This document shows positions 9,448 through 17,405 of a stretch of 64,000 nt of DNA, piece by piece. Origin of the DNA: Pseudomonas lurida (GTDB lineage Bacteria > Pseudomonadota > Gammaproteobacteria > Pseudomonadales > Pseudomonadaceae). A program made the translations under genes and the position numbers. Location of the stretch: NCBI RefSeq assembly GCF_002563895.1, contig NZ_PDJB01000001.1:727501-791500 (forward strand), written 5' to 3'. The notes under the pieces were generated by a model. The model saw nothing but the letters and a program-made list of their open reading frames with translations. It ran no database searches and was not told the DNA's origin. Numbering within the stretch: position 1 is the stretch's first letter; each line of letters starts with the position of its first letter.

Positions 9448-10341
9448 ATGTCGAGCAAATGGCTGCAAGTATTGACCCTGGCATTCGCCACGCTTATCTC
9501 CGCCTGTTCCCCAGTCAAAGTGCTCAATGCACTGACCCCTTCGAATACGTTTACCAAAACCGCTTCGATCGCCTACGGCGATGATCCCCGCCAGCGACTC
9601 GATGTCTACCGCCCGGCCGCAGCAATATCCCACGCTCCGGTGGTGGTGTTCTTCTACGGTGGCAGCTGGAATAGCGGCTCAAGGGACGACTACGGTTTCG
9701 TCGGCGAAGCGCTGGCCTCACGTGGCATCGTCGTGGTGATCGCCGATTACCGCCTCTACCCGCAAGTGCGTTATCCCGCCTTCCTCCAGGACAGCGCCAA
9801 CGCGGTCGCCTGGACCCATCGGCACATCGCCGACTACGGTGGCGACCCCCAGCAGCTCTACCTGATGGGCCACAGTTCCGGCGCCTACAATGCCTCGATG
9901 CTGGCACTGGACGCGCGTTGGTTGAACGCCGTTGATTTGTCGCCGTCGATGCTCAAGGGCTGGATCGGCCTGGCCGGTCCTTATGACTTCCTGCCGATTG
10001 AAAACCCAGACGTAAAACCGGTGTTTTTCTTCCCCGATTCACCGCCGGACTCTCAGCCGATCAACCACATCAGCGCCGGTGCGCCGCCGAGCCTGTTGAT
10101 CGCCTCGACGGACGACAAACTGGTCAACCCCACGCGCAATACCGGTGGCTTGGCTAACAAGTTGCGCGCCGCGGGAGTGCCAGTCGAGTCGTTTTACTTC
10201 GGCAAGACCAATCACCAGACGCTGGTGGCGGCCATGGCCAAACCCTTGCGTTGGCTGGCGCCGGTACTGGATCGTGTGACCGCGTTTATCCAAGCCACTG
10301 GTCCTGCCGGTTCAAGCGCCAGGCAATCGCCCACAAAGTAA
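9448..10341 (+). CDS. Alpha/beta-hydrolase lipoprotein, esterase of the BD-FAE/HSL type
   Basis: A probable carboxylesterase exported as a lipoprotein. From the ATG at 9448 the product begins MSSKWLQVLTLAFATLISAC, a signal peptide with lipobox LISAC. An upstream in-frame start at 9418 would spoil it. The fold elements are all present: oxyanion motif FFYGGSW (HGG variant with Tyr), nucleophile GHSSG, acidic residue in STDDKLV and catalytic His in TNHQTL. The substrate is unknown. Its 3' end overlaps the convergent MATE gene by 56 bp. Confidence 0.83.
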   Translation: MSSKWLQVLTLAFATLISACSPVKVLNALTPSNTFTKTASIAYGDDPRQRLDVYRPAAAISHAPVVVFFYGGSWNSGSRDDYGFVGEALASRGIVVVIADYRLYPQVRYPAFLQDSANAVAWTHRHIADYGGDPQQLYLMGHSSGAYNASMLALDARWLNAVDLSPSMLKGWIGLAGPYDFLPIENPDVKPVFFFPDSPPDSQPINHISAGAPPSLLIASTDDKLVNPTRNTGGLANKLRAAGVPVESFYFGKTNHQTLVAAMAKPLRWLAPVLDRVTAFIQATGPAGSSARQSPTK

Positions 10342-11623
10342 GGCTGCGCACGGCCATGAACAGTAGGAAGGTTATCCACAGCCCGTGGTTACCCAAACCT
10401 TGCAATGCCCAGGCGAATGGCAATGTCAGCAACACGGTCAGCAGCATGCCGTTGCGCATTTCCCGCGCGCGGGTGGCACCGATGAACAGGCCGTCCAGCA
10501 GGTAACTCCACACCGCAATCAGCGGCAGCACTGCCAAGTAGGGCAAGTAGGTATCGGCGGTTTCGCGCACACTGGGGATATCGGTCTGCATGGCGATGAA
10601 CAGGTGGCCGGCGACGGTGAACAGCAGGGCGAAACCGACGCTGGCGATCAGCGACCAGCCGCCGGCCACCACCAGTGAGCGGCGCAGGGATTGGCGGTCA
10701 TGCGCGCCGATCGCGTGACCGCAGAGGGCTTCGACTGCGTGGGCCAAGCCATCCAGGGCGTGGGCGGTCAGCAACAGGCCGTTGAGCAGCAGTGCATTGG
10801 CGGCCACAGTGGCGTCGCCCAGGCGCGCGCCTTGTACGGTGATCATGAAGAACACCGATTGCAGCGCGAGGCTACGGATAAAAATGTCGCGGTTGACCGC
10901 CAGCAGGGGGCGCCAACTCGCCCACCGTTTCAGCACGGCCCAGGCGATGTGGCCGGGGTAGGCGCGCAGGGCTTTTTGCGTCATCGCCAGGCCGAGCAGT
11001 GCACCCGTCCATTCGGCGACAACGGATGCCCGTGCCGAACCGACCACGCCCCAATCCAGGCCAAGTACGAACCACAGGTTGAGGGCGATGTTGACCAGGT
11101 TGGTGGTCAGCAGGATCGCCAGGGGCGCGCGGGCGTTCTGCGTCCCGAGGAACCAGCCGACCAGCGCATAACTGGCCAGCGCGGCGGGCAGCCCGAACAG
11201 GCGGGTCTGGAAAAATTCGCGCGTCAGTTGATTCAGTTCGGGAGAAGGCTGCATCCACTCCAGGGCCAGATGGCTCAGCGGGATCCCCACCGTGCCCAAG
11301 AGCATCGCCAGGCCCAGCGCCAGCAGCAGGCCTTGCAGCAGGATCTGCCGAAGCCCGGCGCCATCATTGCGCCCGGCGGCCTGGGCGGCGAAACCGGTGG
11401 AGCCCATGCGCAGGAAGCCCATGGCCCAGGCAAGAAAGGTATACAGGCTGGCGCCAACGGCCACGGCGCCCAGTTGGTGGGCGTGGGGCAGGTGGCCGAT
11501 GACCATGCTGTCGACCAGGGCCACCAGTGGCACCGAGATATTCGACAGGATCATCGGCGCGGCCAGGGCCCAGACGCGGCGGTGGGTGGGACGATGGCGC
11601 CAGTCGGTGAGTAGGGTCGGCAT
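10286..11623 (-). CDS. MATE family efflux transporter, DinF/NorM-like
   Basis: Multidrug and toxin extrusion transporter in the inner membrane, exporting organic cations with Na+ or H+ coupling. The 445-residue protein has about 12 hydrophobic segments in two similar halves. The N-terminus (RRVWALAAPMILSNISVPLVALVDSMVIG) carries the family-typical P-I-L-x-N block and Asp in TM1, and the pattern fits the DinF subgroup. Start ATG at 11623 has AAGGAG six bases upstream. It is divergent from yfhM across a 214-bp gap in which I see no clear operator. Confidence 0.92.
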   Translation of the reverse strand: MPTLLTDWRHRPTHRRVWALAAPMILSNISVPLVALVDSMVIGHLPHAHQLGAVAVGASLYTFLAWAMGFLRMGSTGFAAQAAGRNDGAGLRQILLQGLLLALGLAMLLGTVGIPLSHLALEWMQPSPELNQLTREFFQTRLFGLPAALASYALVGWFLGTQNARAPLAILLTTNLVNIALNLWFVLGLDWGVVGSARASVVAEWTGALLGLAMTQKALRAYPGHIAWAVLKRWASWRPLLAVNRDIFIRSLALQSVFFMITVQGARLGDATVAANALLLNGLLLTAHALDGLAHAVEALCGHAIGAHDRQSLRRSLVVAGGWSLIASVGFALLFTVAGHLFIAMQTDIPSVRETADTYLPYLAVLPLIAVWSYLLDGLFIGATRAREMRNGMLLTVLLTLPFAWALQGLGNHGLWITFLLFMAVRSLTLWAIAWRLNRQDQWLG

Positions 11624-11837
11624 GCGGGCTCCTTCAGAGGAGCGGCATTGTACCTATCCATACGTTACGCAGCAGAACCAATGCGGGCGACCTCTTTTGC
11701 TTGTGGGATTTGGCTGGCTGGCTATCCCTGCCCAGAACCGAACTGCACTCCGTCGGTCAATGTGACCAGTGCCACATCGGCCTCACTCAGGCTGATATAT
11801 AGTTCACCCTTCGGATCCCTCTCACGACGAGTGCCCC

Positions 11838-14800
11838 ATGTTTAACAAAGGACTGTTCCTTGCCTGTGCGCTGGCCCTGCTGAGCGCCTGCGATTCCTCC
11901 GATAAACCGGTAGCCCCGACCGCTCCCCCAGCGGTGACCGTGGCACCCAAACCGGTCAAGGCGGCGGTGGATGTGGCGGCGCTGAAGCAGCGCTACGCCG
12001 GGCGTGAGTTGAGCGTGGTGGACGTGTCCGAAGTGCAACTCGATGGCGCCAGCACCTTGTCGGTGAGCTTCTCGATTCCGCTGGATCCCGATCAGAAGTT
12101 CGCCGACAAACTCCATCTCGTGGACAGCAAGTCGGGCAAGGTCGATGGTGCCTGGGAAATCTCCGACAATCTGATGGAGCTGCGTCTGCGCCACTTGGAG
12201 CCGCAGCGCAAACTGGTGCTCACGGTGGATGCCGGTGTGAAGGCCGTGAATAACAACCTGCTGCCCGCCGAGTACATCGCCCGTCTCGAAACCCGTGACC
12301 TGCAAGCCACTGTCGGCTTCGCCAGCCGTGGCACCTTGCTGCCGACCCGTTTGGCCGAAGGCCTGCCCGTGATCGCGCTGAACGTCGACAAGATCGACGT
12401 CGAATTCTTCCGTATCAAGCCCGAATCCCTGCCGTCGTTCCTGGCGCAGTGGGGGCGCAACACCAGCCTGCAAAGCTATGAGTCACGCGAACTGTTGCCG
12501 ATGGCCGACCTGGTCTACGGCGGTCGCTTCGACCTGAACCCCGCGCGAAACACCCGCGAAACCCTGCTGCTGCCAATCGCCGGTCTCAAGCCATTGCAGC
12601 AGCCAGGCGTGTATCTGGCGGTGATGCGTGCCTCGGGCACCTACAACTATTCGCAACCGGCCACGCTGTTCACCTTGAGCGACATCGGCCTGTCGGTGCA
12701 CCGCTACGCCAATCGCCTGGATGTGTTTACCCAGGCGCTGGAAGGCGGCAAGGCGCTGGATGGCGTCGACCTCGAAGTGCTCGACGCCGAAGGCCGTGTG
12801 CTGGGCCAGGGCAAGACCGAGAAGGGCGGTCACGCCGAGTTGCCATTGCCGAAAAAGGCCCAGGTGCTGCTCGCCAAGCAGGGCGAACAGACCAGCCTGT
12901 TGCGCCTCGACAGCGCGGCACTGGACCTGGCCGAGTTCGACATCGGCGGCCAACCGTCCCACCCCTTGCAGTTCTTTGTCTTTGGCCCGCGCGACCTGTA
13001 TCGCCCTGGCGAAACCGTGCTGCTCAACGCCTTGCTGCGGGACAAGGATGGCAATGCCGTCAAGCCGCAACCGGTGAGCGTCGAAGTGCGTCGCCCGGAT
13101 GAACAGGTCAGCCGCAAGTTCGTGTGGGATGCCGATGCCTCCGGCCTCTACCAATATCAACTGCAATTGGCCGGCGAAGCACCGACCGGGCGCTGGCAAT
13201 TGGTGTTCGACCTGGGTGATGGCAAGCCGCAGCTGTACGAATTTCTCGTCGAAGACTTCCTGCCCGAGCGCCTGGCGTTGGAACTCAAGGGCAGCGACAC
13301 GGCATTGAGCCCGGCAGACGACGCGGTGATCCAGGTCAACGGCCGTTACCTGTATGGCGCGCCCGCGTCGGGCAACCGGGTCAGTGGCCAGGTGTATGTG
13401 CGGCCGTTGCGCGAAGCGGTCAAGTCGCTGCCGGGCTACCAGTTCGGCTCCGTCACCGAAGAAGAGCTGAGCCAGGATTTCGAGCTGGAAGAAAGCGTAC
13501 TCGACGCCAAGGGCCAGGAAGTACTGACCCTGGAAAGCAAGTGGGCCGAGGCCAAGTCGCCGCTGCAACTGATCGTGCAGGCCAGCCTGCAGGAGTCGGG
13601 CGGTCGCCCGATCACCCGGCGCCTGGTGCAGCCGATCTGGCCGGCCGAGCAACTGCCTGGGTTGCGCGGGTTGTTTGACGGCACGGAAACCAATGGCGAT
13701 GGCCCGGCAGAGTTCGAAGTGCTGCTGGCCAACCAGGACGGGCAGAAACTCGCTGCGCAGAACCTCAATGTGCGCCTGGTGCGCGAGCGCCGTGACTACT
13801 ACTGGAACTACTCCGAGAGCGATGGCTGGAGTTACCACTTCAACGAGAAATTCCTCAACCTCGACGAGCAGACCTTGAATATCAAGGCCGGCGATACGGC
13901 CAAGGTCAGCTTCCAGGTGGAGTGGGGCCCGTACCGCGTCGAAGTGGAAGACCCGCAGACCGGGCTGGTCAGCAGCCTGCGCTTCTGGGCTGGCTACCAG
14001 GCCCAGGACAACACCGAAGGCGGCGCCGTGCGGCCGGACCAGGTCAAGCTGGCGCTGGACAAGCCCGCGTATGGCGACGGCGATACCGCCAATGTCACCG
14101 TGACGCCACCGGCGGCCGGCAAAGGTTACCTGCTGGTAGAGTCGGCCGAAGGGCCACTGTGGTGGCAGGAAATCGATGTGCCGGCCGAAGGTAAAAGCTT
14201 CGCCGTGAAGCTCGATCCGAAATGGTCGCGCCATGATCTGTACGTGAGTGCACTGGTGATTCGCCCGGGCGAGCGCAAAGCCAATATCACTCCCAAGCGC
14301 GCCGTAGGCCTGTTGCATCTGCCCCTGGATCGCACGCAGCGCAAACTCGGCGTGACCCTCACCGCGCCGGAAAAAATGCGCCCCAAACAGCCGCTGACGG
14401 TGAAAGTCGCCGCCAGGAATGCCGATGGCAGCGTGCCGAAACAGGTGCACGTGCTGGTCGCGGCGGTGGACGTGGGTATCCTCAATATCACCGAGTACCC
14501 GACGCCAGACCCGTACTCCAGCCTGTTCGGCCGCAAGGCCTATGGCGTGGACCAATTCGATATCTACGGCCAGTTGATCGAAGCCGGGCAGGGCCGCCTC
14601 GCCAGCTTGGCATTTGGGGGCGACGCGGCATTGGCCAAGGGCGGCAAGCGCCCGGACACCAGCGTGACCATCGTCGCCCTGCAAAGCGCGCCGGTGACGT
14701 TGAACGAGCAAGGCGAGGGCGAAGTCAGCGTCAATATTCCCGACTTCAACGGCGAACTGCGCCTGATGGCCCAGGCCTGGAGTGATGATCGCTATGGCAT

Positions 14801-16736
14801 GGCCGAAGCGAAGACGGTGATCGCTGCACCGCTGATTGCGGAGCTGTCGGCACCGCGCTTCCTCGCTGGGGGTGACCAGACGACGTTGGCGCTGGACCTG
14901 TCCAACCTGTCGGGCAAGGCGCAGAAGCTCGATGTGCAACTGAGCGCCGACGGGCAGTTGGAGTTGGTCGACAATGGCGCGCAAACCGTGGAGCTGAAAC
15001 AAGGCCAGCGCACCACCCTGCGCATTCCGGTGAAAGCCTGGGGCGGGTTGGGGCAGGGCAAGGTCAAGGTGACGGTGAATGGGCTGGATCTACCGGGCGA
15101 GAACCTGCCACCGTTCACCCGTGAATGGACCCTGGGCGTGCGGCCTGCGTATCCGGCGCTGCTCAAGCATTACCGTGCGGTGCTCAAGGATCAGCCATGG
15201 ACCCTGCCGGTGGGCACCCTGGAACAGTTCGATGCCTCGGGGCGCCAGGCGCTGCTGAGCCTGTCGAGTCGGCCACCGCTGAACCTCGGTGCGCAGATCA
15301 GCGCACTCAAGGCCTACCCGTACGGTTGCCTGGAACAGACGGCGAGCGGCCTGTACCCGTCGCTGTATGCCGATGATGCGTTGCTCAAGCGCCTGTCGAT
15401 CAAAGGTGAGTCCGACAGCGAGCGCAAACGCAAGATCGAGCTGGGCATCGAACGCTTGCTGGGCATGCAGCGCTACAACGGCAGCTTCGGCTTGTGGGGC
15501 GCTGATGGCGAAGAAGAATACTGGCTGACGGCTTATGTCACCGACTTCCTGCTGCGTGCCCGCGACCAGGGCTTCGCCGTGCCGCCTGAAGCGTTGAAGA
15601 AGGCCAGCGAGCGCCTGCTGCGATACGTACAGGAACGCAACCTGATTGACGTCGACTACAGCGATAACGCCGACCACACCCGTTTTGCCGTGCAGGCCTA
15701 CGCTGGCATGGTGCTGGCGCGCAGTCAGCAGGCGCCGTTGGGCGCGCTGCGCAGCATCTTCGAACGACGCAGCGATGCGCGCTCCGGTTTGCCGCTGGTG
15801 CAGTTGGCGATCGCATTGCAGAAAATGGGCGACCAGCCGCGTGCTGACGAAGCCTTGCTCGCCGGGTTGGCGGCGCAACGCAATGCCAATGAATGGCTGG
15901 CCGATTACGGCAGCCCGCTGCGGGACCAGGCGATGATCCTGGCGTTGCTGGAAGAGAATGACCTGGCCAAGGGCAAGCGTGAGGAGCGCTTGTTCACACT
16001 GTCGGATCAATTGGCGGCCAGCCCGTATCTGTCGACCCAGGAGCGTAACTCGCTGTTCCTGGCGGGGCGACTCGGGTTCGCCAAGCCTGACTCGAACTGG
16101 CAGGTGTCGCTCACCGGCAGTGGCGGGGTGCAGGAATTGAACAATCAGCAGCCGACGCTGGCGTTGGAGGGCAAGGCGCTGTCCAGCGACTTGAGCCTGA
16201 GCAATCAGGGCGAGACGCCGGTGTACCAGCAACTGACGATCTCGGGTTATCCACAGGTGCCTCCGGCGCCTGGCGGTGACAACCTGAGCATCCGCCGCGA
16301 ATACCTGGGCATGAACGGCCAGCCGCTGAACCTGCGCAACCTCAATAGCGGTGACCTGGTGTTGGTGCACTTGGCGGTGAGCGCCAAGCAGCGTGTGCCG
16401 GACGCCCTGGTGGTAGACCTGCTACCGGCCGGGCTGGAGTTGGAAAACCAGAACCTGGCACAAAGTGCCGCCAGCCTGGAAAACGCCAGCAGCCAGGTGA
16501 AGGAGTGGCGTGAATCAATGCAGAACGCGTCGCTCAAGCACCAGGAGTTCCGCGACGACCGCTACGTGGCGGCGATCAATCTGGAAGGCTCTGGCACTAC
16601 GCACCTGCTGTACCTGGCGCGTGCCGTGACGCCGGGTACCTACCGTGTGCCGCCGCCGCAGGTGGAGTCGATGTACCGGCCGAACTGGCAGGCAGTGGGG
16701 GAGACGCCGGCGGACCTGGTGATCAAGGGGCGTTGA
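11838..16736 (+). CDS. yfhM: Bacterial alpha-2-macroglobulin, periplasmic lipoprotein
   Basis: A giant (1632 aa) protease-trapping protein thought to guard the periplasm against host or competitor proteases. The signal peptide ends in lipobox LLSAC (residues 14-18), so it is lipid-anchored. The body is a chain of MG-type beta domains. The bait/ANA region is near the middle, and the thioester domain carries the complete CLEQ motif (Cys1164 to Gln1167, in PYGCLEQTAS), followed by the C-terminal receptor-like domain. It is the classic partner of pbpC, which lies downstream past a small opposite-strand gene. Family precedent: PbpC would repair peptidoglycan when the envelope is breached. Confidence 0.96.
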   Translation: MFNKGLFLACALALLSACDSSDKPVAPTAPPAVTVAPKPVKAAVDVAALKQRYAGRELSVVDVSEVQLDGASTLSVSFSIPLDPDQKFADKLHLVDSKSGKVDGAWEISDNLMELRLRHLEPQRKLVLTVDAGVKAVNNNLLPAEYIARLETRDLQATVGFASRGTLLPTRLAEGLPVIALNVDKIDVEFFRIKPESLPSFLAQWGRNTSLQSYESRELLPMADLVYGGRFDLNPARNTRETLLLPIAGLKPLQQPGVYLAVMRASGTYNYSQPATLFTLSDIGLSVHRYANRLDVFTQALEGGKALDGVDLEVLDAEGRVLGQGKTEKGGHAELPLPKKAQVLLAKQGEQTSLLRLDSAALDLAEFDIGGQPSHPLQFFVFGPRDLYRPGETVLLNALLRDKDGNAVKPQPVSVEVRRPDEQVSRKFVWDADASGLYQYQLQLAGEAPTGRWQLVFDLGDGKPQLYEFLVEDFLPERLALELKGSDTALSPADDAVIQVNGRYLYGAPASGNRVSGQVYVRPLREAVKSLPGYQFGSVTEEELSQDFELEESVLDAKGQEVLTLESKWAEAKSPLQLIVQASLQESGGRPITRRLVQPIWPAEQLPGLRGLFDGTETNGDGPAEFEVLLANQDGQKLAAQNLNVRLVRERRDYYWNYSESDGWSYHFNEKFLNLDEQTLNIKAGDTAKVSFQVEWGPYRVEVEDPQTGLVSSLRFWAGYQAQDNTEGGAVRPDQVKLALDKPAYGDGDTANVTVTPPAAGKGYLLVESAEGPLWWQEIDVPAEGKSFAVKLDPKWSRHDLYVSALVIRPGERKANITPKRAVGLLHLPLDRTQRKLGVTLTAPEKMRPKQPLTVKVAARNADGSVPKQVHVLVAAVDVGILNITEYPTPDPYSSLFGRKAYGVDQFDIYGQLIEAGQGRLASLAFGGDAALAKGGKRPDTSVTIVALQSAPVTLNEQGEGEVSVNIPDFNGELRLMAQAWSDDRYGMAEAKTVIAAPLIAELSAPRFLAGGDQTTLALDLSNLSGKAQKLDVQLSADGQLELVDNGAQTVELKQGQRTTLRIPVKAWGGLGQGKVKVTVNGLDLPGENLPPFTREWTLGVRPAYPALLKHYRAVLKDQPWTLPVGTLEQFDASGRQALLSLSSRPPLNLGAQISALKAYPYGCLEQTASGLYPSLYADDALLKRLSIKGESDSERKRKIELGIERLLGMQRYNGSFGLWGADGEEEYWLTAYVTDFLLRARDQGFAVPPEALKKASERLLRYVQERNLIDVDYSDNADHTRFAVQAYAGMVLARSQQAPLGALRSIFERRSDARSGLPLVQLAIALQKMGDQPRADEALLAGLAAQRNANEWLADYGSPLRDQAMILALLEENDLAKGKREERLFTLSDQLAASPYLSTQERNSLFLAGRLGFAKPDSNWQVSLTGSGGVQELNNQQPTLALEGKALSSDLSLSNQGETPVYQQLTISGYPQVPPAPGGDNLSIRREYLGMNGQPLNLRNLNSGDLVLVHLAVSAKQRVPDALVVDLLPAGLELENQNLAQSAASLENASSQVKEWRESMQNASLKHQEFRDDRYVAAINLEGSGTTHLLYLARAVTPGTYRVPPPQVESMYRPNWQAVGETPADLVIKGR

Positions 16737-16765
16737 AGCTCTTGCTCTGAAAGTGGGGACCCCAT

Positions 16766-16856
16766 GCGGGAGGGGCTTGGTCGCGAGGCGGTGTTATCAG
16801 TCAGCTTATACGGCACCTGATACGCCACCTTCGCGAGCAAGCCCGCTCCTACAGGG
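16766..16856. repeat. REP inverted pair
   Basis: GCGGGAGGGGCTTGGTCGCGA is a degenerate left arm, and TTCGCGAGCAAGCCCGCTCC is the intact right arm. It lies between the convergent ends of yfhM and the small membrane-protein gene. Confidence 0.85.
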
Positions 16857-16875
16857 GATTTGTGGTGTCTTGGGG

Positions 16876-17169
16876 TTAGTGGACGACCCAGCTGAGGAGC
16901 CATAGGCCCAGCAGCAACCAGATGATGCCCATGATGATCGACGCGCGCATGAAGGCGCGCACGGCCGAGTACAGCAGCATCAGGCCGATGATCAAGGTGA
17001 TGATGCTGATGATCGAAGTGTCCATGCCCAAGGTGCGGGACAGGCCGTCGATGAAGTTGCCACCGGCGTTGGTCAGGGCACCGAACAAGCCGCTGAGACC
17101 ATCGACGATAAAGCGGATGACGGAACCGAGCGCCTGGCCCAACCATTCGAAAAAGCTTTCTACCTGCAT
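16876..17169 (-). CDS. Small two-TM membrane protein, unknown
   Basis: A 97-residue protein. An amphipathic Gly-rich N-terminal half (about 1-48) is followed by two hydrophobic segments, SIISIITLIIGLMLLYSAV (about 51-70) and ASIIMGIIWLLLGLWLLSWV (about 76-95). I recognise no domain. It sits on the opposite strand between yfhM and pbpC and is flanked on both sides by REP elements. Reading frame and start (ATG, with CAGGACACACAC before it) are plausible but not strongly supported by a ribosome site. Confidence 0.65.
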   Translation of the reverse strand: MQVESFFEWLGQALGSVIRFIVDGLSGLFGALTNAGGNFIDGLSRTLGMDTSIISIITLIIGLMLLYSAVRAFMRASIIMGIIWLLLGLWLLSWVVH

Positions 17170-17313
17170 GTGTGTGTCCTGATGAGAAGGTGGGCGGATC
17201 TGTGCCTTTGGTTGTTATTGCGACAGGCTAGTTCCCTACAAGCATAGAGGTTTGCCGGTTTGAGTTTGCGATTAATGATGCGTTGCGTAAGTTGCAGGTG
17301 TGCGCGGTTCACT

Positions 17314-17403
17314 GTGGGAGCTGGCTTGCCCGCGATACCGGTGTATCTGTGACCTATCTGCCAACTGACCCACCGCTATCGCCGGCAAGCCGGCTCCTGC
17401 AGG
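17314..17403. repeat. REP inverted pair abutting the pbpC start
   Basis: GTGGGAGCTGGCTTGCCCGCG and CGCCGGCAAGCCGGCTCCTGC are inverted arms. The element ends three bases before the TTG chosen as the pbpC start, so translations that begin further upstream would include REP-encoded residues (GSWLARDTG...). Confidence 0.88.
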
Positions 17404-17405
17404 GT

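Noticed and set aside
12483..15002. 839-codon minus-strand open frame inside yfhM
   Set aside because: Antisense shadow caused by high GC at third codon positions; Gln/His/Arg-rich composition and no family resemblance.
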